Notes: a model not told the origin generated them from the sequence alone. Positions 41,540-50,962 are shown, counted from the stretch's first letter. The stretch: DNA of 64,000 bases from Arsenophonus sp052174455 (GCA_052174455.1 JBQMRP010000057.1:1-64000), one strand, 5' to 3'. Numbers and translations: made by a program.

Positions 41540-41561
41540 CTCTCCTAATTATTTAGGAGAG
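41540..41561 (+). terminator. Hairpin after fusA
   Basis: A perfect 9-bp stem CTCTCCTAA / TTAGGAGAG with a 4-base loop lies 31 bp after the fusA stop. It lacks a T-run, so it could be a weak terminator or an mRNA 3'-end stabiliser. Confidence 0.5.
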
Positions 41562-41580
41562 CTAAATAAGGAATTGAGTC

Positions 41581-42767
41581 ATATCTAAAGAAAATCTGAA
41601 CGTAAAAACCGCACGTTAACGTTGATACAATTGGCCATGTTACCATCGTAAAACAACTTTAACTTCAGCAATCAGAAGAATTTTAGCAAAATATAATGGA
41701 AGTGCGCGTGCATTTGATTAAATTCATAATGTACCGGAATAAAAAGCACGCAGTATCAGCATTTTTTCTTCTCACGTAGAAAATACGATATATTGATCCG
41801 CTATCATGCTTACGTTGATTGCTCAGAGCAGGAAGATTATGTAAAAAAACATGATCACCGGTGCAGAAGAAATGGACGGCGCAATTTTAGTAGCTTCAGC
41901 AACAAATGGCCCAATGACACAAACATGTGAGCATATCCTATTAGGTCGCTAAGCAGGAATTCTATATCATCGTTTTTTTTTGAATAAATGTGATATAGTT
42001 GATAATGAGGAGTTACTGAAACTGGTTAAAATAAAAGTGCATGAACTGCTTTCCCAGCATGATTTTCTATAAGACAATGAGTCGATAATCAAAAGTTCAG
42101 CCTTGAAGATGATAGAAGAAGGCATTCCGAACTTGGAAGAGAAATTATAGAGATTAGCGAATACACTGGATAACTATATCCCAGAACCAGAGGCTGCGAT
42201 AGGTAAACCGTTCTTATTACCAATCAAAGATGTATTTTCGATCTCAAGCCGCGGAACTGTAGTAACAAGACGTGTATAACGTGCTATTATTAAAATTGGT
42301 GAAGAAATTGAAATAATTACAATTAAGATATGACAAAAATGACTTGTACGGGTGTAGAAATATTCCGTAAACTCTTAAACAAAGGTCGTGTAGGTGAGAA
42401 TGCAGGGGTTTTATTACGTAGGACCAACCGTGAAGATGTAGAGCATAACCAAGTATTGGTAAAATCAGGTTCACTTAATCCGCATACTCAATTTAAACCA
42501 AAAGTTTATATCTTAAACAAAGATATAAGTCCATGTGTCGCTACCATGCCATTCTTTAAAATTTATCATCCACAGTTCTATTTTAGAATAATAGATGGTA
42601 ACTGGTATAATCGAATTATCAGAAAGCGATAGTAATCCCAAAGAGGGTAATATCAGCATGAAAGTGACGTTGATAGATCCAATTGTGATGGATAAAAAAT
42701 GCGTTTTGCAATCTATAATTGTAATCGTACAATCGGTTTATGTGTCGTAACTAAAATTATTGCTTAA
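41581..42767 (+). pseudogene. tuf: tuf (elongation factor Tu), decayed full-length copy
   Basis: The translation follows EF-Tu from SKEN(L) to the last codons (CVVTKIIA) at the expected length of about 1.19 kb. Recognisable parts are NMITGAEEMDGAILVASATNGPMTQT, EHILLGR, LNKCDIVDNEELL, YIPEPEAAIGKPFLLPI and an open C-terminal piece (42330-42632) with CTGVEIFRKLLNKGR and PQFYFR. The start ATG has become ATA, the P-loop region is destroyed (a TGA and missing residues around 41625-41650), and several stops and indels follow. It lies between fusA and secE, touching both the tufA and the tufB positions of enterobacteria. Another intact tuf must exist outside the window. Confidence 0.93.
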
Positions 42768-42778
42768 TTTTAAAATCA

Positions 42779-42819
42779 ATAATTATAAAAAACATCATCC
42801 GATGCCTTTTTATAATTAT
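42779..42819 (+). terminator. Rho-independent terminator of the dead tuf
   Basis: A 13-bp perfect stem ATAATTATAAAAA / TTTTTATAATTAT has an inner CATC / CGATG-type pairing, 12 bp after the tuf stop. It is intact although the gene is not. Confidence 0.7.
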
Positions 42820-43040
42820 CTTAGATAACTTAAAAACCTATTTCATCAATAGCTTATATGATCAATTATTAATGAGATTAAACTCTGATATAAATTATTG
42901 GATGTCTCTTAATAGTTAATCCCATACTGATTTATGGCGTAAAGTTAGATAGAATAGTGGTATGTTTTATTTCAGTAAAATTTAAATTATTTTACGAGAT
43001 AAAATAACTTTTAATTAAATTATAGTAACCGGGTTGGTTT

Positions 43041-43424
43041 ATGAGTGTGAATAGCGATACTCAAGAAAGCAGACGTAGTTTTGATGTAGTAAAATGGCTA
43101 TTAGTCGCAATTCTTTTAATTATTGCTATTGTTGGTAATTACTATTTCCGACAATACAATCTTACATTACGTGTTATATCAGTTGTTATTTTTACCGCGC
43201 TTGCTAGCGGAATTGCATTGTGGACAACAAAAGGAAAAGCAACTTTAATATTTTTTCGTGAAGCTCGTATTGAAATTCGTAAAGTCATTTGGCCAACGCG
43301 CCAAGAAACATTACAGACAACATTAATTGTTGCAGCAGTTACTGTTGTTATGGCACTAATTCTTTTTGGATTAGATGGTATACTGGTACGTTTAGTTTCA
43401 TTTATTACAGGCCTGAGGTTTTAA
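43041..43424 (+). CDS. secE: Preprotein translocase subunit SecE
   Basis: SecE stabilises SecY in the inner-membrane SecYEG export channel. The 127-residue protein has the long enterobacterial form, with three hydrophobic segments (about residues 18-37, 43-62 and 93-118). The conserved cytoplasmic hinge FFREARIEIRKVIWPTRQETLQT is centred near residue 82. The start is ATG after GGTTGGTTT, a poor ribosome binding site. nusG starts one base after the stop, so they are co-transcribed. Upstream is the tuf terminator and about 220 bp without a gene that should hold a promoter. In E. coli tufB and tRNA genes precede secE; those tRNAs are not here. Confidence 0.96.
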   Translation: MSVNSDTQESRRSFDVVKWLLVAILLIIAIVGNYYFRQYNLTLRVISVVIFTALASGIALWTTKGKATLIFFREARIEIRKVIWPTRQETLQTTLIVAAVTVVMALILFGLDGILVRLVSFITGLRF

Positions 43425-43425
43425 G

Positions 43426-43971
43426 ATGTCTGAATTCCCTATAAAACGCTGGTATGTTATTCAAGCATTTTCTGGTTTTGAAGCTAGAGTTGCTCAGTCA
43501 TTGCGTGAGCATATCAAGTTACTTGCTATGGAAGATAAATTTGGTGAAGTGATAGTGCCAACTGAAGAAGTGATGGAAATTCGAAGTGGCCAACGTCGTA
43601 AAAGTGAACGGAAATTCTTTCCAGGATATGTTTTAATTCAAATGACTATGGATAATGATAGCTGGCATTTAGTGCGTAGTGTGCCACGTATTATGGGTTT
43701 TATTGGCGGCACACCAGATCGCCCAGCTCCTATTAGCGATAAAGAAATTGATTCGATCATGAATCGCTTACAGCAAGTAGGAGATAAACCACGACCAAAA
43801 ACACTATTTGAGCCAGGAGAAATGATTCGCGTTACTGATGGTCCATTTGCAGATTTCAACGGTATCGTTGAAGAAGTTGACTATGAAAAAAGCCGTCTCA
43901 AAGTATCTGTTTCTATTTTCGGGCGCGCAACTCCGGTAGAGTTAGATTTTAGTCAAGTAGAAAAAGTGTAA
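43426..43971 (+). CDS. nusG: Transcription termination/antitermination factor NusG
   Basis: NusG links RNA polymerase to Rho and to ribosomal protein S10. The protein has 181 residues, as in E. coli. The NGN domain begins KRWYVIQAFSGFEARVAQSL and includes FFPGYVLIQM near residue 65. The KOW domain at the C-terminus contains RVTDGPFADFNGIVEEVDYE near residue 135. It is 1 bp downstream of secE and likely translated with it. After it comes a 146-bp spacer with the rplK promoter. No defects are seen. Confidence 0.98.
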   Translation: MSEFPIKRWYVIQAFSGFEARVAQSLREHIKLLAMEDKFGEVIVPTEEVMEIRSGQRRKSERKFFPGYVLIQMTMDNDSWHLVRSVPRIMGFIGGTPDRPAPISDKEIDSIMNRLQQVGDKPRPKTLFEPGEMIRVTDGPFADFNGIVEEVDYEKSRLKVSVSIFGRATPVELDFSQVEKV

Positions 43972-43988
43972 TTTATTACACAACTTGC

Positions 43989-44017
43989 TTGTAAAAAGTA
44001 GGAAATTTAGCTAGAAT
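43989..44017 (+). promoter_or_regulatory. rplK operon promoter
   Basis: TTGTAA and TAGAAT are spaced 17 bp apart, followed by CCCGCG. A GC-rich discriminator just after the -10 box is the hallmark of stringently controlled ribosomal promoters, and it stands out in this AT-rich DNA. Confidence 0.7.
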
Positions 44018-44117
44018 CCCGCGTTTTTAGTTTTTTATCACCTAAAATTAAACAAGTTATTATAACATATAGGACTTTTATAATTGAAACGACATTACCA
44101 AATTAGAGGAAATATTC

Positions 44118-44546
44118 ATGGCTAAAAAAATACAAGCATATGTTAAGCTGCAAGTTGCAGCAGGCATGGCTAGTCCTAGTCCTCCTGTTGGTCCAGCTTT
44201 GGGTCAAAAAGGTGTGAATATCATAGAATTTTGTAAAACATTTAATGCTAAAACAGATAACTTAGAAAAAGGTTTACCAATTCCAGTTGTAATTACTGTC
44301 TATTCAGACCGTTCATTTACATTTATAACTAAAACACCACCTGCCGCGATTTTACTAAAAAAAGCAGCGGGTGTTAAGTTAGGTTCAAGTAAACAAAATA
44401 AAGAGAAAGTTGGCAAAGTAACTATCGCACAAATTCGTGAAATTGCAGAAACAAAAGCTATGGATATGACAGGGGCTGATATTGAAGCAATGATGCGTTC
44501 AATTAAAGGCACTACTCGTTCTATGGGCTTGATAGTAGAGGGTTAA
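44118..44546 (+). CDS. rplK: 50S ribosomal protein L11
   Basis: L11 forms the GTPase-associated stalk base with 23S rRNA and L10, and is needed for RelA activation. The 142-residue product matches E. coli in length. It has the N-terminal PPVGPALGQKGVNI loop near residue 22 and the RNA-binding C-terminal block TIAQIREIAETKAMDM near residue 107. A GAGGAA ribosome binding site precedes the ATG. It is the first gene of the rplKA pair, 3 bp ahead of rplA. In E. coli L1 represses this operon by binding its leader; that feedback is plausible here because the leader is kept, but I did not identify the L1 site. Confidence 0.98.
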   Translation: MAKKIQAYVKLQVAAGMASPSPPVGPALGQKGVNIIEFCKTFNAKTDNLEKGLPIPVVITVYSDRSFTFITKTPPAAILLKKAAGVKLGSSKQNKEKVGKVTIAQIREIAETKAMDMTGADIEAMMRSIKGTTRSMGLIVEG

Positions 44547-44549
44547 TTA

Positions 44550-45251
44550 ATGCCTAAACTAACTAAGCGTCTACGAAATATTCGTGAAAAAATTGATGCA
44601 ATTAAACAGTATGATATTACTGAAGCAATTACACTCTTAAAAGAATTAGCGACGGCTAAATTTATAGAAAGTGTTGACGTTGCAGTTAATCTTGGAATCG
44701 ATGCACGTAAATCTGATCAAAATGTTCGTGGTGCAATTGTTTTACCGCATGGTACAGGTCGTTCTATTCGTGTTGCTGTATTTACTCAGGGAACGAATGC
44801 TGTAGCTGCAACAGCTACTGGAGCTGAATTAGTTGGTATGGAAGATCTGGCGGATAAAATTAAATCGGGTGAAATGAACTTTGATATAGTTATTGCTTCG
44901 CCAGACGCAATGCACATTGTTGGCCAATTAGGTCAAATTTTAGGACCCCGTGGTTTAATGCCAAACCCAAAAGTTGGCACAGTAACACCTAATATTACTA
45001 AAGCAATTCAAAATGCCAAAGCGGGTCAGATCCGTTACCGTAATGATAAAAACGGTATCATTCATAGCAGTATCGGTAAAGTTGATTTTACCGATTTTAA
45101 ATTAAAAGAAAATCTTGAAGCACTATTAGTTGGGTTGAAAAAAGCAAAACCCGCTTCTACTAAAGGTGTTTATATTAAGAAAATTAGCCTATCTACCACA
45201 ATGGGAGCAGGGATTGCCGTTGATCAAACAGGATTATTTGCTTCAAAATAA
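44550..45251 (+). CDS. rplA: 50S ribosomal protein L1
   Basis: L1 builds the mobile stalk at the ribosomal E site and is the translational repressor of rplKA. The protein has 233 residues (234 in E. coli). It starts MPKLTKRLRNIREKID and keeps VDVAVNLGIDARKSDQNVRG near residue 40 and the signature LGPRGLMPNPKVGTV near residue 132. It begins 3 bp after rplK, which implies translational coupling. A strong 17-bp hairpin follows about 58 bp after its stop. No defects are seen. Confidence 0.98.
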   Translation: MPKLTKRLRNIREKIDAIKQYDITEAITLLKELATAKFIESVDVAVNLGIDARKSDQNVRGAIVLPHGTGRSIRVAVFTQGTNAVAATATGAELVGMEDLADKIKSGEMNFDIVIASPDAMHIVGQLGQILGPRGLMPNPKVGTVTPNITKAIQNAKAGQIRYRNDKNGIIHSSIGKVDFTDFKLKENLEALLVGLKKAKPASTKGVYIKKISLSTTMGAGIAVDQTGLFASK

Positions 45252-45308
45252 TTTTTGAATATCATTTCAGCTTTACCTTTGTGTTAAATTTATATAAGAT
45301 TTAACATC

Positions 45309-45347
45309 TTATTGTTTGTTATTTCTATAAGAAATAACAAACAATAA
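45309..45347 (+). terminator. Strong hairpin between rplA and rplJ
   Basis: A perfect 17-bp stem (TTATTGTTTGTTATTTC and its complement) with a 5-base loop is followed by ATTTAGG. It may act as a partial terminator of rplKA or an RNA-processing site. Confidence 0.6.
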
Positions 45348-45355
45348 ATTTAGGT

Positions 45356-45383
45356 TGGTGCCTTAACCTTATTTAAGGCACCA
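45356..45383 (+). promoter_or_regulatory. rplJ leader hairpin (L10 autoregulation region)
   Basis: TGGTGCCTTAA pairs with TTAAGGCACCA around a CCTTAT loop, about 165 bp before rplJ. In enterobacteria the long rplJ leader binds the L10-L7/L12 complex, which represses translation. The position fits, but the exact binding motif was not verified. Confidence 0.5.
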
Positions 45384-45548
45384 TCCAAGACCGTAACTGT
45401 ACGTATAACTTAATATCCTACTTAGATGGTGAAAAGTAAACCAAGATTAATTTCTGAATTCTACTCATTGTATTAATGCCTAAACATATAGGATATTTTG
45501 AGTGATATGAGTCCAAAGTAGCACAATTAATCCAGGAGCAAAAAGCTA

Positions 45549-46046
45549 ATGGCATTAAATTTTCAAGACAAACAAGCAATTGTTACCGAAATTAGCGAAC
45601 TAGCTAAAGGTGCGGTGTCTGCAGTTGTCGCAGATTCTCGTGGTGTACCTGTAGATAAAATGACTAACTTACGTAAAACAGGTCGAGAAGCAGGTATTTA
45701 TCTTCGTATCGTTCGTAATACATTGATGCGCCGTGTTGTTAAAGGTACTACTTATGAGTGCCTTAAAAAAGCATTTATTGGTCCAACCTTGATTGCTTTT
45801 TCTAAAAAACATCCGGGTGCAGCAGCTCGTTTGTTTAAAGAATTTGCGAAAGCAAATCAAGCTTTCAAAATTAAAGCAGCAGCCTTTGAAGGAAAGTATA
45901 TTCCAGCAAATCAAATCGATCGTTTGGCAACTATTCCAACTTACGATGAAGCAATTGCGCGTCTGATGTCAACCATGAAAGAAGCTTTTGCAGGTAAATT
46001 ACCTCGAATTATGGCGGCACTACGCGATCAGAAAAAAGCTGATTAA
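45549..46046 (+). CDS. rplJ: 50S ribosomal protein L10
   Basis: L10 anchors the L7/L12 dimers to the ribosome and regulates its own operon. The 165-residue product has the E. coli length. It starts MALNFQDKQAIVTEISELA and includes the 23S-binding segment VDKMTNLRKTGREAGIYLRIVRNTLMRR around residues 36-63. The C-terminal helix that carries L7/L12 is seen as TYDEAIARLMSTMKEA. An AGGAGC ribosome binding site precedes the ATG. It is preceded by a 297-bp leader with two hairpins and followed by rplL after 60 bp. Confidence 0.98.
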   Translation: MALNFQDKQAIVTEISELAKGAVSAVVADSRGVPVDKMTNLRKTGREAGIYLRIVRNTLMRRVVKGTTYECLKKAFIGPTLIAFSKKHPGAAARLFKEFAKANQAFKIKAAAFEGKYIPANQIDRLATIPTYDEAIARLMSTMKEAFAGKLPRIMAALRDQKKAD

Positions 46047-46106
46047 GACTATTCCAAGTCATTGCTTTTTAACGTAAAATTTTTCTAAATTTTAGGAACC
46101 CTTGTT

Positions 46107-46469
46107 ATGTCTATAACTAAAGAACAAATTCTTGATGCGATCGCAGAGATGTCTGTAATGGACGTTGTTGCACTGATCGCTATGATGGAAGACAAGTTTG
46201 GTGTTTCAGCAGCAGGTGTTGTTGCTGGACCTACTATTGAAACAGTAGTTGAAGAAAAAACTGAATTCGAAGTTATCTTATCTGCTATCGGTGCTAACAA
46301 AGTTGCAGTTATTAAAGCTGTTCGTACGGCAACCGGTTTAGGATTAAAAGAAGCTAAAGACATGGTAGAATCAGCGCCAACAACAATTAAAGAAGCAGTA
46401 AGCAAGGAAGAATCTGAAACACTGAAGAAATCGCTGGAATCGGTTGGTGCTTCCGTTGAAATTAAATAA
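46107..46469 (+). CDS. rplL: 50S ribosomal protein L7/L12
   Basis: L7/L12 forms the flexible stalk that recruits translation factors. The protein has 120 residues, within the usual range. It has the N-terminal dimer part MSITKEQILDAIAEMS, an Ala/Val-rich hinge (about residues 36-50), and the C-terminal factor-binding domain with KVAVIKAVRTATGLGLKEAK near residue 70. An AGGAAC ribosome binding site precedes the ATG. The rplL-rpoB attenuator follows 40 bp after the stop and lowers read-through into rpoBC, as in E. coli. Confidence 0.98.
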   Translation: MSITKEQILDAIAEMSVMDVVALIAMMEDKFGVSAAGVVAGPTIETVVEEKTEFEVILSAIGANKVAVIKAVRTATGLGLKEAKDMVESAPTTIKEAVSKEESETLKKSLESVGASVEIK

Positions 46470-46508
46470 GATTTGTTTTAAGTTAATAGCCTAATGTTAT
46501 AGGCTAAC

Positions 46509-46540
46509 AGCTGGTGATTTTTTAATCACCAGCTTTTTTG
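46509..46540 (+). terminator. rplL-rpoB attenuator
   Basis: An 11-bp perfect stem (AGCTGGTGATT / AATCACCAGCT) with a TTTT loop is followed by TTTTTG. The E. coli attenuator at this place has nearly the same stem (CAGCTGGTGA), so both position and sequence are conserved. Confidence 0.88.
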
Positions 46541-46814
46541 CGCTATTAAAGCGCATTAAAGTATCAGTAATATTTCACACTGTTTAGTTACTGAGTTATC
46601 TTTTCAATACTTTTTCTATTGACGACTTAATATACTGTGTTTATGACTCTGACAATTAATTAAAGCTTAGTAGCTATAATGCAATGAAATGATTTAAGAG
46701 TAATAGCAATAAGTATTATGGAAAATAATCTGTTTTCATTCTAAAAATAGTGTTGCAGATGCTGTCCTTTAGGACGGACAAAGTGGGCCACTGATCAGTA
46801 AGCTGAGGAACCCT
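46541..46814. other. rplL-rpoB spacer
   Basis: About 270 bp without a gene. In E. coli this spacer holds an RNase III cleavage site; a local pairing around GTCCTTTAGGAC (46761-46772) could be part of an equivalent structure, but I could not confirm it. Confidence 0.4.
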
Positions 46815-49800
46815 ATGGTTTACTCCTATACCGAGAAAAAACGTATTCGTAAGGATTTTGGCAAACGTCCGCAAATTTTGGATGTTCCTTATCTTTTATC
46901 TATCCAACTTGACTCGTTCGCTAAGTTTATCGAGCAAGATTTAGAAGGTCAGAATGGACTGGAAGCAGCATTCCGTTCTGTATTTCCAATTCAAAGCTAC
47001 AGTGGCAATGCTGAATTGCAATATGTTAGCTACCATCTTGGTGAACCTGTATTTGATATTAAAGAATGTCAGATACGTGGTGTCACTTATTCTGCTCCTT
47101 TACGAGTTAAACTACGTCTTGTTATTTACGAGCGTGAAGCACCAGAAGGAACAGTAAAAGATATAAAAGAGCAAGAAGTTTACATGGGTGAAATTCCACT
47201 CATGACAGATAATGGTACTTTTATTATTAATGGTACAGAGCGTGTTATTGTTTCTCAATTACATCGTAGTCCTGGTGTATTTTTTGATAGCGATAAAGGT
47301 AAAACCCATTCTTCAGGTAAGGTACTATATAATGCACGTATTATTCCTTATCGTGGTTCATGGTTAGATTTTGAATTTGATCCTAAAGATAATCTTTTCG
47401 TTCGTATTGATCGCCGTCGTAAATTACCAGCAACAATTATTCTACGTGCGATGGATTATGTTACTGAAGAAATTCTTAATCTCTTTTTTGAGAAGACAAT
47501 TTTTAAAATTAGTAATAATAAACTATTTATGACATTAATCCCTGAACGTTTGCGTGGTGAAACTGCTTCTTTTGATATTGAAGCAAACGGTACAGTCTAT
47601 ATTGAAAAAGGCCGCCGTATTACTGCACGTCAGATCCGTCAACTAGAAAAAGATCAAATCACCAAAATTGAAGTACCTGTTGAATATATTGCTGGTAAAG
47701 TAGTGGCTAAAGATTACGTTAATAAAAGTACCGGAGAATTAATTTGTACAGCTAATACAGAGCTTTCTCTAGATATATTGGCACGTTTAAGTCAAGGTTC
47801 TCATAAAACCATTGAGACCTTATTTACTAATGACTTAGATCATGGATCATATATTTCTGAAACATTGCGTACTGATCCAACGAATGATCGTTTAAGTGCA
47901 TTAGTTGAAATTTACCGTATGATGCGTCCAGGTGAGCCACCTACTCGTGAAGCGGCAGAAAATCTATTTGAGAACTTATTCTTTTCTGAAGAGCGTTATG
48001 ACCTTTGTTCTGTAGGACGTATGAAATTCAATCGTTCACTAAATCGTGATGCAATTAAAGGCTTAAATATCTTGAGCAAACAAGATATCATCGATGTGAT
48101 GAAAAAACTTATTGATATTCGTAACGGTAAAGGTGAAGTTGATGATATTGACCATTTAGGTAATCGCCGTATTCGTTCAGTTGGCGAAATGGCTGAAAAT
48201 CAGTTCCGAGTTGGTTTAGTGCGAGTTGAGCGTGCAGTTAAAGAGCGTTTGTCATTAGGTGATTTAGATGTATTAATGCCTCAGGATATGATTAACGCGA
48301 AACCGATTTCTGCTGCAGTTAAAGAGTTTTTCGGTTCAAGTCAATTATCCCAGTTTATGGATCAGAATAACCCACTGTCTGAAATCACACATAAACGCCG
48401 TATTTCAGCATTAGGTCCTGGTGGATTAACACGGGAACGAGCTGGCTTTGAAGTTCGTGACGTACATCCAACTCACTATGGGCGTGTATGTCCAATTGAG
48501 ACGCCTGAAGGGCCGAATATCGGTTTGATTAACTCATTATCTGTCTATGCTCAAACTAATGAGTATGGTTTTTTGGAAACGCCTTATCGTTTAGTACGAG
48601 ATGGTATCGTTACTGATGAAATTCATTATTTATCAGCGATTGAAGAAGGTAACTACATAATTGCTCAGGCAAATACTGTTTTAGATGATAATGGTTGCTT
48701 TGTTGAAGAATTAATCACTTGCCGTAATAAAGGTGAATCTAGTTTATTTACCCAAGAGCAAGTAGAATACATGGACGTTTCAACTCAGCAGGTTGTTTCT
48801 GTTGGTGCTTCATTAATTCCATTTCTTGAGCATGATGATGCAAACCGTGCATTAATGGGCGCGAACATGCAACGTCAAGCGGTACCAACATTACGATCAG
48901 ATAAACCATTAGTTGGAACGGGTATGGAACGTGCTGTTGCTGTTGACTCTGGAGTAACAGCCGTGGCTAAACGTGGTGGCACTGTTCAGTATGTTGATGC
49001 TTCACGTATTGTTATTAAAGTTAATGAAGATGAAATGTATCTTGGTAAATCCGGCATTGATATCTACAATCTCACTAAATATACGCGTTCTAATCAGAAC
49101 ACCTGCATTAATCAAATTCCATGTGTTTCTCTTGGTGATCCGATTGAACGCGGCGATGTTTTAGCTGATGGACCATCAACAGATTTAGGTGAATTAGCGC
49201 TTGGGCAAAATATGCGTGTGGCATTTATGCCTTGGAATGGTTATAATTTTGAAGATTCTATTTTAGTATCTGAACGAGTAGTACAGGAAGATCGTTTTAC
49301 CACTATTCATATCCAGGAATTAGCTTGTGTATCGCGTGATACTAAATTAGGACCAGAAGAAATTACAGCAGATATTCCTAACGTAGGTGAAGCTGCATTA
49401 TCTAAATTAGATGAATCAGGTATTGTTTATATTGGTGCAGAAGTAACGGGCGGCGATATTCTGGTTGGTAAGGTAACACCAAAAGGTGAAACGCAATTAA
49501 CGCCAGAAGAGAAATTGTTGCGCGCTATTTTTGGTGAAAAAGCTTCTGATGTCAAAGATTCTTCACTGAAGGTACCAAATGGGGTATCAGGAACGGTTAT
49601 TGATGTTCAAGTATTTACTCGCGATGGAGTAGAGAAAGATAAACGTGCGTTAGAAATTGAAGAAATGCAGCTTCGTGATGCAAAAAAAGACTTAACTGAA
49701 GAGTTGCGTATCTTTGAAGCAGGTTTATTTGCCCGTATCCGAGCAGTATTAACTAATGGTGGCATTAAAGGTGAAAAACTAGATAAATTACCACATGAAC

Positions 49801-50843
49801 GTTGGTTAGAATTATCTTTAAAGGATGAAGAAAAACAAAGTCAGCTAAAACAATTAGCTGAGCAACATGATGAGCTTAAAGATAATTTCGAGAAGAAATT
49901 AGAGGCTAAACGTTGCAAGATCACTCAAGGAGATGATTTAGCGCCAGGCGTATTAAAAATCGTTAAAGTTTATTTAGCAGTAAAACGTCAAATTCAACTT
50001 GGCGATAAAATGGCCGGCCGGCATGGTAATAAAGGGGTTATTTCAAAAATTAACCCTGTTGAAGACATGCCTTACGATGAAACTGGTAACCATGTTGATA
50101 TCGTTTTAAACCCACTTGGCGTACCATCACGTATGAATATTGGACAAATTCTGGAAACTCATTTGGGAATGGCTTCCAAAGGAATTGGAGATAAGATCAA
50201 TATCATGCTGAAACAACAGCATAAAGTAGCAAAATTAAGAGAATTTATTCAGAAAGCTTATGATTTAGGAGATGATCCTCGTCAAAAGGTTGATCTCAGT
50301 ATCTTTTCTGATGAAGAAGTTCTGCGCTTAGCAAATAATTTAAAAAAAGGTATACCAATTGCAACACCGGTCTTTGATGGTGCAAAAGAAAATGAAATCA
50401 AAGAACTATTGACTTTAGCTGAATTGCCAACTTCGGGTCAGATTGAATTGTATGATGGTTGTACAGGTGAGAAATTTGAACGTCAAGTGACAGTTGGTTA
50501 TATGTATATGCTGAAACTGAATCATCTTGTTGATGATAAAATGCATGCACGCTCAACAGGCTCCTATAGCTTGGTTACTCAACAACCGTTGGGTGGTAAA
50601 GCACAGTTTGGTGGTCAGCGTTTTGGTGAGATGGAGGTCTGGGCTCTAGAAGCATATGGCGCCGCTTACATCTTGCAAGAAATGCTCACCGTTAAATCCG
50701 ATGATGTGAACGGACGTACTAAGATGTATAAAAACATAGTAGACGGCAACCATCAGATGGAAGCAGGGATGCCGGAATCTTTTAATGTCTTATTGAAAGA
50801 GATACGCTCACTGGCTATTAACATTGAACTGGAAGACGAGTAA
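46815..50843 (+). CDS. rpoB: DNA-directed RNA polymerase subunit beta
   Basis: The beta subunit forms half of the catalytic cleft of RNA polymerase. It has 1342 residues, identical in length to E. coli. The rifampicin-pocket segment FGSSQLSQFMDQNNPLSEI near residue 507, with HKRRISALGPGGL after it, is wild type, so the sequence predicts rifampicin sensitivity. The active-site region RHGNKGVIS lies near residue 1070, and the C-terminal clamp anchor GEMEVWALEAYGAAY near residue 1270. A GAGGAA ribosome binding site precedes the ATG. It is followed by rpoC after 119 bp in the same operon. No frame damage is seen. Confidence 0.99.
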   Translation: MVYSYTEKKRIRKDFGKRPQILDVPYLLSIQLDSFAKFIEQDLEGQNGLEAAFRSVFPIQSYSGNAELQYVSYHLGEPVFDIKECQIRGVTYSAPLRVKLRLVIYEREAPEGTVKDIKEQEVYMGEIPLMTDNGTFIINGTERVIVSQLHRSPGVFFDSDKGKTHSSGKVLYNARIIPYRGSWLDFEFDPKDNLFVRIDRRRKLPATIILRAMDYVTEEILNLFFEKTIFKISNNKLFMTLIPERLRGETASFDIEANGTVYIEKGRRITARQIRQLEKDQITKIEVPVEYIAGKVVAKDYVNKSTGELICTANTELSLDILARLSQGSHKTIETLFTNDLDHGSYISETLRTDPTNDRLSALVEIYRMMRPGEPPTREAAENLFENLFFSEERYDLCSVGRMKFNRSLNRDAIKGLNILSKQDIIDVMKKLIDIRNGKGEVDDIDHLGNRRIRSVGEMAENQFRVGLVRVERAVKERLSLGDLDVLMPQDMINAKPISAAVKEFFGSSQLSQFMDQNNPLSEITHKRRISALGPGGLTRERAGFEVRDVHPTHYGRVCPIETPEGPNIGLINSLSVYAQTNEYGFLETPYRLVRDGIVTDEIHYLSAIEEGNYIIAQANTVLDDNGCFVEELITCRNKGESSLFTQEQVEYMDVSTQQVVSVGASLIPFLEHDDANRALMGANMQRQAVPTLRSDKPLVGTGMERAVAVDSGVTAVAKRGGTVQYVDASRIVIKVNEDEMYLGKSGIDIYNLTKYTRSNQNTCINQIPCVSLGDPIERGDVLADGPSTDLGELALGQNMRVAFMPWNGYNFEDSILVSERVVQEDRFTTIHIQELACVSRDTKLGPEEITADIPNVGEAALSKLDESGIVYIGAEVTGGDILVGKVTPKGETQLTPEEKLLRAIFGEKASDVKDSSLKVPNGVSGTVIDVQVFTRDGVEKDKRALEIEEMQLRDAKKDLTEELRIFEAGLFARIRAVLTNGGIKGEKLDKLPHERWLELSLKDEEKQSQLKQLAEQHDELKDNFEKKLEAKRCKITQGDDLAPGVLKIVKVYLAVKRQIQLGDKMAGRHGNKGVISKINPVEDMPYDETGNHVDIVLNPLGVPSRMNIGQILETHLGMASKGIGDKINIMLKQQHKVAKLREFIQKAYDLGDDPRQKVDLSIFSDEEVLRLANNLKKGIPIATPVFDGAKENEIKELLTLAELPTSGQIELYDGCTGEKFERQVTVGYMYMLKLNHLVDDKMHARSTGSYSLVTQQPLGGKAQFGGQRFGEMEVWALEAYGAAYILQEMLTVKSDDVNGRTKMYKNIVDGNHQMEAGMPESFNVLLKEIRSLAINIELEDE

Positions 50844-50962
50844 TAAATGATATTGTAAAGCCTAGTCTCTACTTAGCTTTATAAAGTATTATACTAGTTT
50901 TAGGAGGGAGTAGCTAAAAACCGCTTCTTCCTCGCAGGTTTAACTCCGACAGGAAACATTCC

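Noticed and set aside
42330..42632. Open frame of 100 codons with EF-Tu-like sequence
   Set aside because: It is the best preserved piece of the dead tuf gene, not a separate protein.
42820..43040. Possible tRNA genes upstream of secE, as in the tufB operon of relatives
   Set aside because: No cloverleaf or TTCGA-type T-loop was found. The spacer is AT-rich and gene-free.
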